Part shown: positions 1 to 4,860 of the stretch, piece after piece
Position numbering within the stretch: the stretch's first letter is position 1
Layout: the number at the start of each line of letters is the position of its first letter
NCBI GenBank assembly: GCA_016794735.1
Contig: JAEUJK010000684.1
Coordinates: 1 to 5,445, forward strand
DNA length: 5,445 nt
Reading direction: 5' to 3'
Source: Gemmatimonadota bacterium
GTDB taxonomy: Bacteria > Gemmatimonadota > Gemmatimonadetes > Gemmatimonadales > Gemmatimonadaceae
Translations under genes and position numbers: made by a program
Notes under the pieces: model-generated
The model's database searches: none
What the model saw: only the letters and a program-made list of their open reading frames with translations
Told to the model about the DNA's origin: nothing

Positions 1-362
1 GTGGCGTTGGCCGCGAGCCCCACCGACATCGTGGCAATGACCCCAAGCGAGAACAGCGGCTCGCGCACGAGGGAACGCACCACGTGCCGCAGGTCGGTGA
101 CCACGCCCTGGAGACGCGTGTGCCAGCGCTCCCGCTGCCGCCCCGACTGGTCTTCGGCCTCCAGCGCCGCGCGCACCTGCTCGCGATCCCCAAAGCGCCG
201 CTCGGCCTCGGCCCGCGCCGCCTCGGGCGAGAAACCACGCGCCGTGAGTTCGGCGATCACCGCGTCGAAGTGAAACCCGATCTCGTCATCGACATCGCGG
301 CGCACCGATTCCTCGGTGGCGTCGTGGCGAATCACACGACGGAATCCCGGCATCCGGTCCAT
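1..362 (-). CDS. ADOP-family ABC transporter permease (MacB/FtsX-like), N-terminal part only
   Basis: The reverse strand reads about 120 codons from ATG at 362 and leaves the window still open. Residues about 20-70 form the charged helical N-terminal domain typical of ADOP (acidobacterial duplicated orphan permease) proteins: a DVDDEI..HFD motif (residues 23-33), then a RGFSPEAAR..AERRFGD segment (42-59). A DLRHVVRSLVREPLF motif (90-104) then leads into a first membrane helix ending SVGLAANAT. In the family this is followed by MacB-like periplasmic and FtsX domains, which lie outside the window. Such permeases are thought to export or move substrates across the inner membrane; the substrate is unknown. 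The gene starts 5 bases after the PadR stop, so the two are almost certainly co-transcribed. An in-frame GTG at 371-369 overlaps the PadR TGA and is an alternative start, as is ATG at 353. No strong ribosome site precedes any of them, which would fit translational coupling to PadR. Confidence 0.88.
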   Translation of the reverse strand, partial: MDRMPGFRRVIRHDATEESVRRDVDDEIGFHFDAVIAELTARGFSPEAARAEAERRFGDREQVRAALEAEDQSGRQRERWHTRLQGVVTDLRHVVRSLVREPLFSLGVIATMSVGLAANA

Positions 363-367
363 GGGGG

Positions 368-700
368 TCACGCGGGTTGGAGGACTTTGCCGACCGCCGT
401 GACATACCGATGCCACTGCGAGGCCTGCGTATTCAGCGCGCGACGTCCCGGGGCGGTGATGGCGTATTGCTTCACGCGACGTCCCCCATCGGTCACCCCC
501 CACTCGCTGGCGATCCAGCCCTTGCGCTCCATGCGGTGGAGCGAGGTGTAGAGCGCGCCATCCTCGATGGCGAGCGCGTCGTCCGTCGTCTCGCGAATCC
601 ACCGCGCGACGCCGTACCCGTGGTTCGGGCCCCACGTGAGCGACTTGAGCACCAGGACATCGAGCGTGCCCTGGAGGAGCTGCATCGGATCGTCAGCCAT
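368..700 (-). CDS. PadR-family transcriptional regulator
   Basis: A 110-residue winged-helix repressor of the short PadR subfamily (PadR-s1 type), probably a dimeric DNA-binding protein controlling itself and the downstream permease. Visible signatures: QLLQGTLDVLVLKSL (7-21, helix 1), HGYGVARWI (27-35), the recognition region DGALYTSLHRMERKGWI (47-63), and the wing GGRRVKQYAIT (72-82). A C-terminal helix (about 85-107) is the usual dimerisation arm. I chose ATG at 700 because GAGGG (709-705) sits 4 bases upstream and because family members begin right before this helix. A GTG at 733 is in frame but adds 11 residues with no homology and no ribosome site. PadR next to an ADOP permease is a recurrent pairing in Acidobacteriota and Gemmatimonadota. 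The start codon lies in a perfect palindrome, which suggests autorepression. The ligand is unknown. Confidence 0.92.
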   Translation of the reverse strand: MADDPMQLLQGTLDVLVLKSLTWGPNHGYGVARWIRETTDDALAIEDGALYTSLHRMERKGWIASEWGVTDGGRRVKQYAITAPGRRALNTQASQWHRYVTAVGKVLQPA

Positions 701-730
701 CGTACCCTCAACTGTTGAGGGTACGATGGC
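696..730. promoter_or_regulatory. Perfect 35-bp palindrome over the padR start, candidate operator
   Basis: Left arm GCCATCGTACCCTCAAC (696-712), single T at 713, right arm 714-730 exactly complementary. All 17 pairs match. The arm contains the padR ATG (700-698) and its GAGGG ribosome site (709-705). A PadR dimer bound here would block initiation. If transcribed from upstream, the same bases would form an RNA hairpin hiding the ribosome site and start codon. Role as PadR operator is inferred from position and symmetry. Confidence 0.8.
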
Positions 731-752
731 CACACCCGGCCCTCGCCGTCAA
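723..752 (-). promoter_or_regulatory. Possible padR promoter
   Basis: On the minus strand TTGACG (752-747) resembles a -35 box, and CATCGT (728-723) lies 18 bases further as a weak -10 (3 of 6 matches). Transcription would then begin inside the 35-bp palindrome, so a repressor bound there would cover the -10 and start site. GC-rich organisms often lack clear consensus boxes, so this is tentative. Confidence 0.25.
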
Positions 753-764
753 GGGTGCCCTTGA
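749..764. repeat. Short perfect inverted repeat upstream of padR
   Basis: TCAAGGG, two bases (TG), then CCCTTGA: 7 of 7 pairs match. It overlaps the possible padR -35 box and lies between the divergent padR and Nudix genes. It could be a second regulator site. It differs from the large palindrome, so it is not a simple copy of it. It could also be chance in GC-rich DNA. Confidence 0.4.
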
Positions 765-850
765 GCTCGACGGCTGTCGGCCCCAACATCCGACCCAGGT
801 TCGGCGCGCCTCCGGTCAGGTTGACGTGCCGCCCGTTCCCCAACCGCGCC

Positions 851-1336
851 ATGCAGCTCAACGCTTCCGTCTACGACCTGTGGGTCTTTCGTCGCACGCC
901 GGGCGGCGTGGAGTTCCTCGTGCTGCAGGCGTCAGCACTCAAGGCGGCGCGTCACTTCAACGGCGGGATGTTCTGGCAGGTGCCGAGCGGGGTCTTCCGC
1001 GACGGCGAATCGGTGCCCGACGCCGTGGACCGCGAGGCGGCCGCGTATCGACTCGACGTGCGTGCCGTGTGGGCCGGGGAACACGCCTACACCATCTACA
1101 ATCGCCGCTTCCACGAGGTGCAGGTCATCACGGTCTTCGCCGTGGAGGTGGGCCCTGGCGACCCGCAGCTCAACGCGGACGAACACGGGGACTTCGCGTG
1201 GCTACCGTACGACGCGGCCCTCGCGCGCGTTCACTTTCGCGGCCTCAGGGACGGGCTGCGTTCCGTGCAGGAGTACATCACGGGCGTGGAACGCCCCGCC
1301 CCGGAACTCTGCCTGCGCGCCGCGCCTAACGCGTAG
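851..1336 (+). CDS. Nudix-fold domain protein with degenerate Nudix box
   Basis: A 161-residue single-domain protein. The fold is recognisable: ASVYDLWVFRRTPGGVEFLVLQ (5-26) is the first strand pair, FWQVPSGVF (41-49) leads into the Nudix box, and VITVFAVEV (92-100) and EHGDFAWLPYDAA (111-123) match the later strand and the usual 'EH..W' segment. Nudix enzymes hydrolyse nucleoside diphosphates linked to another group, using Mg2+ held by the REUXEEXGU motif. Here G47, E53, R61 and E62 are kept but the EE pair is A65 and Y66 and the glycine is L68, so normal metal binding looks lost. I chose ATG at 851 because homology starts just after it. An in-frame GTG at 755 would add 32 residues with no visible domain, and no clear ribosome site precedes 851, so a leaderless or weakly initiated message is possible. 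It diverges from padR. It may be a binding or inactive member; the substrate is unknown. Confidence 0.85.
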   Translation: MQLNASVYDLWVFRRTPGGVEFLVLQASALKAARHFNGGMFWQVPSGVFRDGESVPDAVDREAAAYRLDVRAVWAGEHAYTIYNRRFHEVQVITVFAVEVGPGDPQLNADEHGDFAWLPYDAALARVHFRGLRDGLRSVQEYITGVERPAPELCLRAAPNA

Positions 1337-1337
1337 T

Positions 1338-1373
1338 GCGCGCGGTCGCCGGTGTTACTGGGCGACCACGCGC
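1338..1373. terminator. Hairpin between convergent genes, probable bidirectional terminator
   Basis: Arm GCGCGCGGTCGCC (1338-1350) pairs with 1361-1373 in 12 of 13 positions around a 10-base loop; the single C/A mismatch (1343/1368) becomes a G-U pair in the minus-strand transcript. It begins one base after the Nudix stop, and its loop contains the protease stop codon (1357-1355). No T-run follows on either side, so it is not a classic intrinsic terminator. It may act by stalling, or as a 3' end stabiliser for both messages. Confidence 0.6.
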
Positions 1374-2776
1374 TTCACCCACGCCCCGCTCGGGAACGTG
1401 CCCGTCGACGCGTCGACGCCGTTGATCAGCGCCAGCTGCTCGATGGGGATCACCGACGGGTACTGCTGCTGGAACTGCGCGAGCGTGGTCGCGCTGCGGA
1501 CCTGCACGAGGCGCAGGCGGTTCGGCTTGACGTTGAGCGCCTGCGGGTCGGTGAGGCGCTGGAAGGAACCGAGCGACGCGCGGAAGGCGCGGTCGTAGCT
1601 GCCGACCTTTGACTGGTCCGTGTACGCCAGCAAGCGATAGGTCGTGCCATCGAGCTGCACGAAGGTGACGTACCCGCCCAGGGTGGCCTGCTGCGTCTGC
1701 ACGGCAAACTGCGCGGTGGCGGCGGGCAGCCCGTTGATGGTGGTGTTCGTCGCGCCACTCGACTGGATCCCCTGCTGCCCGAGGAACTGCGAGAGCGCCT
1801 GCTGCGGCGAGCCCGTGGCCCCGGACAGCACGATGAGCGCGTCCTGCGCGGTGCTCATCCCGGCAACCTGCTGCGCGCTGTTCTGCGTACGCCATCCGGC
1901 AGGAAAGTCAAAGCGGAACTTGAGCGTGGGGTGCAGGAACGCGGCCTGCTGGAAGAAGCCCTGTCGCGGGTCCTCGCCATACACCATCCCGTCGAGCCGC
2001 TGCAGGAACGGGTCGCGGTTCACCTTGAGCGGGCCGGCCGGACGTGTCCACGCGGCGATGCGCTCGTTGGTCTTCGTCACGCGGTTCCCGGGATTGGGGT
2101 GCGTCGACAGCCACTCCGGGGTCTGGTCGCCGCCCCCACTCGTGCGGTCGAGTGTCTTGAACATCTCGGCCATCTCCGCGGGATCGTACTGCGCATTCGT
2201 CATGTAGCGGAAACCCAGTTCGTCCGCCTGGGTCTCGTCGTCACGGCCGAACTTCAGGAACATCAGGCCAAGCGCCTGGCTGCCGAGGTTCCCGAACTGC
2301 TGGAGTTCCGGGCGCAGAATCATCGCACCGATGAACAGCCCCTGCGTGAGCTGCGCGCGCGACATCTGGCTCACCGAGTGCTTGGCGGTGACGTGCCCGA
2401 TCTCGTGGCCGAGCACCGAGACGAGCTGCGCCTCGGAGTTCACGTGGGCGAGGATCCCGCGCGTCACGAACAGCGGGCCACCAGGCAGCGCGAAGGCGTT
2501 CACGACCGGGTCGTCGATGACGGTGAACGACCAGGGGAGGTTCGGGCGCTCCGAAGCGCGGGCGAGCGGCATGCCGAGCGCGGACACGTAGCGCTGCAGC
2601 TGGGAGTCGGGATAGACGCCCATCTCGGCGGAGGCCGACTTGGCGGCCTCGAGCCCCATCGCGATCTCCTGCTGCTCGCCGATGAGGGAGAGTTCGCGAC
2701 GCCCGGTGACGGGGTTCGTCGCACAAGCCGCGAGGACGAGGAGCAGGGCGGGAACTGGGCGCATGGATGGACGCAT
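1355..2776 (-). CDS. M48-family zinc metalloprotease, lipoprotein, with C-terminal LysM-like tail
   Basis: A 473-residue secreted protease of the BepA/LoiP-like M48 group, likely held at the periplasmic face of a membrane and involved in envelope protein quality control. The signal peptide ends in a lipobox LAAC (cysteine 18), followed by TNPVTGRRELSL, a segment conserved in this family. The zinc site is HEIGH (124-128), with the third ligand in ETQADELG (E181, D185). STHPNPGNR (224-232) is the conserved downstream loop with H226. VVNAFALPGG (91-100) is the typical substrate-strand motif. Residues about 280-410 form a second beta-rich region, probably the non-peptidase part seen in longer family members. 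The end (about 418-470, NRLRLVQVRSATTLAQF...LALINGV) resembles a LysM-like module. ATG at 2776 is supported by AGGAG (2788-2784), 7 bases upstream. It is transcribed divergently from the DUF1080 gene. All catalytic residues are present. The natural substrate is unknown. Confidence 0.93.
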   Translation of the reverse strand: MRPSMRPVPALLLVLAACATNPVTGRRELSLIGEQQEIAMGLEAAKSASAEMGVYPDSQLQRYVSALGMPLARASERPNLPWSFTVIDDPVVNAFALPGGPLFVTRGILAHVNSEAQLVSVLGHEIGHVTAKHSVSQMSRAQLTQGLFIGAMILRPELQQFGNLGSQALGLMFLKFGRDDETQADELGFRYMTNAQYDPAEMAEMFKTLDRTSGGGDQTPEWLSTHPNPGNRVTKTNERIAAWTRPAGPLKVNRDPFLQRLDGMVYGEDPRQGFFQQAAFLHPTLKFRFDFPAGWRTQNSAQQVAGMSTAQDALIVLSGATGSPQQALSQFLGQQGIQSSGATNTTINGLPAATAQFAVQTQQATLGGYVTFVQLDGTTYRLLAYTDQSKVGSYDRAFRASLGSFQRLTDPQALNVKPNRLRLVQVRSATTLAQFQQQYPSVIPIEQLALINGVDASTGTFPSGAWVKRVVAQ

Positions 2777-2870
2777 GAGGATGCTCCTATCTTAGCGTCC
2801 AATCGCCCTTCCCCACACCGCCCGACGGGCCTACGTTGGCGCGCGCCCGTCCGACGCCCCACTTCGGTTT
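2777..2870. other. Divergent intergenic region, protease / DUF1080
   Basis: These 94 bases must hold the promoters of both divergent genes. Apart from the protease ribosome site I see no convincing -35/-10 pair. TAAGAT on the minus strand (about 2794-2789) resembles a -10 box but sits too close to the ribosome site. No ribosome site precedes the DUF1080 ATG (the upstream bases read ACTTCGGTTT). No strong operator-like palindrome is visible. Confidence 0.5.
2784..2788 (-). promoter_or_regulatory. Ribosome binding site of the M48 protease
   Basis: AGGAG on the minus strand, 7 bases before ATG at 2776. It selects this start over the in-frame ATG four codons later (2764). Confidence 0.75.
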
Positions 2871-3566
2871 ATGACTCCTCGATACCTCGCCCTCGTGCTC
2901 ATCCCACTCGCCTGCGCCGAATCCGGGTCGCGCGCGGCCGACACGGCCGGGGCCGCCACCGTGGCGACCCCGACGTCGGAGTGGGTGAACCTCGTCGACA
3001 GCGCCGCCACCGGATGGCGCACGTACAAGAAGGCCGGCCTCGAGGGCTGGCACGTGGTCGACGGCGCGCTCACGCGCACCGGGCCGGGCGGGGACATCGT
3101 CTATGCCGCCCGCGAGTTCGGCGACTTCGAGCTCGAACTCGAGTGGAAGCTCCAACCCAAGGGGAACTCCGGGATCTTCTTCCGGGGGACCGAAGGCACC
3201 GAGGAGCTGTACGAGAACTCCGCCGAGATGCAGGTGCTGGACAACGTCGGGCACCCGGACAACTCCACCGAACTCACCGTCTCCGGGGCCAACTATGGAC
3301 TGCATCCCGCCCCGCGGGACGCAGTGAAGCCCATCGGCGAATGGAACACGGTGCGGCTCATCGCGCGCGGCGCGCATGTGGAGCACTGGCTGAACGGCCA
3401 GAAGGTCGTGGACTACGAATTGTGGAGCCCGGACTGGGAGGCGAAGGTCAAGGCCAGCAAGTTCGCCCAGTGGCCGAGCTATGGCCGCGCGAAGTCGGGG
3501 TTCATCGGGCTGCAGGACCACGGGGATTGGGTGGCGTATCGCAACATCCGTATCCGTCCCCTCTAG
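2871..3566 (+). CDS. DUF1080 (3-keto-disaccharide hydrolase-like) secreted protein
   Basis: A 231-residue protein with an N-terminal export signal and one DUF1080 domain (PF06439, a concanavalin-like beta-sandwich). The signal ends IPLAC (cysteine 15). This is lipobox-like, but proline at -3 is unusual, so lipid attachment is likely rather than certain. A low-complexity Ala/Thr linker follows to about residue 36. Domain landmarks: GWHVVDGALTRT (59-70), DFELELEWKL (85-94), the highly conserved GNSGIFFRG (98-106), EMQVLDN (119-125), GEWNTVRLIARG (156-167), HWLNGQKVVDYE (172-183), and a final GFIGLQDHGDWVAYRNIRIRPL (210-231). The length is normal for a one-domain member. Characterised relatives cleave or bind 3-keto-glycosides; many members remain untested. 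The transporter begins 9 bases downstream, so the two form an operon. ATG at 2871 opens directly onto the signal peptide, though it has no visible ribosome site. Confidence 0.92.
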   Translation: MTPRYLALVLIPLACAESGSRAADTAGAATVATPTSEWVNLVDSAATGWRTYKKAGLEGWHVVDGALTRTGPGGDIVYAAREFGDFELELEWKLQPKGNSGIFFRGTEGTEELYENSAEMQVLDNVGHPDNSTELTVSGANYGLHPAPRDAVKPIGEWNTVRLIARGAHVEHWLNGQKVVDYELWSPDWEAKVKASKFAQWPSYGRAKSGFIGLQDHGDWVAYRNIRIRPL

Positions 3567-3568
3567 GA
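3565..3568 (+). promoter_or_regulatory. Ribosome binding site of the MFS transporter, overlapping the upstream stop
   Basis: AGGA shares two bases with the TAG stop of the DUF1080 gene and lies 7 bases before ATG at 3576. This supports the start and suggests translational coupling in one operon. Confidence 0.65.
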
Positions 3569-3575
3569 ACTCGCC

Positions 3576-4802
3576 ATGCCGGTTCGCACCCGACTCTCGA
3601 TCATGATGTTCCTCCAGTACTTCATCTGGGGGAGCTGGTTCGTCACCATGGGCACCTACCTGGGCCAGACGCTGGGATTCACCGGCAGCCAGGTGGGACT
3701 CGCGTATGGGGCCACGGCCATCGCCGCGCTCATCTCGCCGTTCTTCGTGGGGATGATCGCCGATCGCTTCTTCGCGAGCGAGAAGTTGCTCGCGGTGTTG
3801 CACCTGGTCGGCGCCGGGTTGATGTACCTCGTGGCCCAGCAGAAGTCCTTTGGGGCCTTCTACCCGATGCTGATCGGCTACGCGTTGTGTTACATGCCGA
3901 CGCTGAGCCTCACGAACTCCATCTCGTTCCACCACGTCACGAACCCGGCGAAGGATTTCCCGGTGATTCGCGTGCTCGGTACCATCGGGTGGATCGCGGC
4001 AGGCACGGTGATCGGCAAGGGGCTCAAGGCGGATGCCCTCGCCACGCCGATGCTGGTGGCGTCGGCCGCGTCGGTGGTGCTGGGGCTCTTCAGCTTCAGC
4101 CTCCCGCACACCCCGCCCAAGTCCGCCGGCACGCCGTTCTCCGCGCGTGACGCCCTCGGGCTGGATGCCCTGGAGCTGCTCAAGGACCGGGACTTCGCGG
4201 TGTTCACGCTCGGGTCGTTCCTGCTCTGCATCCCGCTGCAGTTCTACTACTCGTTCGCGAATCCCTTCCTGAATGAGGTGAAGGCCCCGGACCCGGCGTT
4301 CATCCAGACGTTCGGCCAATGGTCGGAGATCGGCTTCATGCTGCTCCTGCCAATCCTGCTCCCGCGCCTCGGGATCAAGAAGATCATGGTGATCGGGATG
4401 GCGGCATGGGCGCTGCGTTATGTGGCCTTCGCCCGTGGCGATGCCGGCGCCGGGATGTGGCTCCTCTACCTCGGCATCCTGCTTCACGGGATCTGCTACG
4501 ACTTCTTCTTTGTGTCGGGCCAGATCTACACGGACCAGAAGGCGGGCGAGAAGATCCGCGCGGCCGCGCAGGGCTTCATCAACTTTGTCACGAACGGCGT
4601 CGGGTACTTCATCGGAGCCTTTGCCTCCGGCGCCGTGGTCGACCGCTTCTCGCACACAAACCCCGAGTGCACAGATCCCGTCGCGCAGGGCTGCCTGGCG
4701 GTGACGCACGAGTGGTACGCGATCTGGCTCCACCCGGCCCTGATGGCGGCGGTGGTCGCCGTGATCTTCCTCCTGGTCTTCCGGCCAAAGGAAGCGCGAT
4801 AG
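3576..4802 (+). CDS. NupG-type nucleoside:H+ symporter-family MFS transporter
   Basis: A 408-residue inner-membrane transporter of the NHS branch (NupG/XapB) of the major facilitator superfamily, with about 12 hydrophobic helices and a central cytoplasmic loop near residues 178-206. Family markers: LSIMMFLQYFIWGSWFVTMGTYL (7-29, helix 1), SPFFVGMIADRFFASEKLL (54-72, the loop 2-3 MFS motif), SLTNSISFHH (111-120), and IRVLGTIGWI (131-140). FYYSFAN (223-229), QWSEIGFM (248-255), HGICYDFFFVSGQIYTD (304-320) and GFINFVTNGVGYFIG (333-347) follow. R132, T136, Q222, Q248 and E251 line up with nucleoside-contacting residues I recall for E. coli NupG (R136, T140, Q225, Q261, E264), but the position of N228 appears to be Tyr225. 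The family imports nucleosides with protons. Next to a DUF1080 protein and a Gfo/Idh/MocA dehydrogenase, a sugar or keto-glycoside substrate is plausible instead. Full length, no defects seen. Confidence 0.93.
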   Translation: MPVRTRLSIMMFLQYFIWGSWFVTMGTYLGQTLGFTGSQVGLAYGATAIAALISPFFVGMIADRFFASEKLLAVLHLVGAGLMYLVAQQKSFGAFYPMLIGYALCYMPTLSLTNSISFHHVTNPAKDFPVIRVLGTIGWIAAGTVIGKGLKADALATPMLVASAASVVLGLFSFSLPHTPPKSAGTPFSARDALGLDALELLKDRDFAVFTLGSFLLCIPLQFYYSFANPFLNEVKAPDPAFIQTFGQWSEIGFMLLLPILLPRLGIKKIMVIGMAAWALRYVAFARGDAGAGMWLLYLGILLHGICYDFFFVSGQIYTDQKAGEKIRAAAQGFINFVTNGVGYFIGAFASGAVVDRFSHTNPECTDPVAQGCLAVTHEWYAIWLHPALMAAVVAVIFLLVFRPKEAR

Positions 4803-4860
4803 GGAGACGGCAGACGGCAACAACTACAGCTTCAGGCTTCCTGCAACCCGGTCAACACCC
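4803..4860 (+). other. Spacer between transporter and dehydrogenase genes
   Basis: Fifty-eight bases with a two-copy tandem heptamer AGACGGC (4805-4811, 4812-4818). No hairpin with a T-run and no clear promoter is visible, so the dehydrogenase is probably in the same transcript. There is no good ribosome site immediately before its ATG (upstream bases CCGGTCAACACCC). Confidence 0.5.

Noticed and set aside
1..551. Plus-strand frames at the left edge (1-273, 84-551)
   Set aside because: They are antisense to the ADOP permease and PadR genes, whose conserved motifs on the minus strand are clear; the plus-strand products are Arg/Pro-rich with no family signature.
493..861. Minus-strand frame overlapping PadR and the Nudix start
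   Set aside because: Out of frame with PadR; the translation is low-complexity Arg/Ser and has no motif.
2789..2794. TAAGAT as -10 box of the protease gene
   Set aside because: It directly adjoins the AGGAG ribosome site, so transcription would start at or after that site; no matching -35 box is present.
3125..3146. Repeated CGAGCTCGAACTCGAG-like stretch in the DUF1080 gene
   Set aside because: It encodes the conserved FELELEW beta strand; alternating Glu/Leu codons produce the repeat without a need for another function.
1931..4150. Plus-strand open frame (739 codons) across the protease, the divergent gap and into the transporter
   Set aside because: It crosses strands of three recognised genes and has Arg/His-rich composition without motifs; caused by GC-rich third positions.
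2787..4823. Very long open frame (678 codons) on the minus strand opposite the DUF1080 and transporter genes
   Set aside because: Its translation is rich in Arg, His, Glu and Gly with no domain or hydrophobic core, and it lies exactly antisense to two well-conserved genes: a typical high-GC shadow frame.
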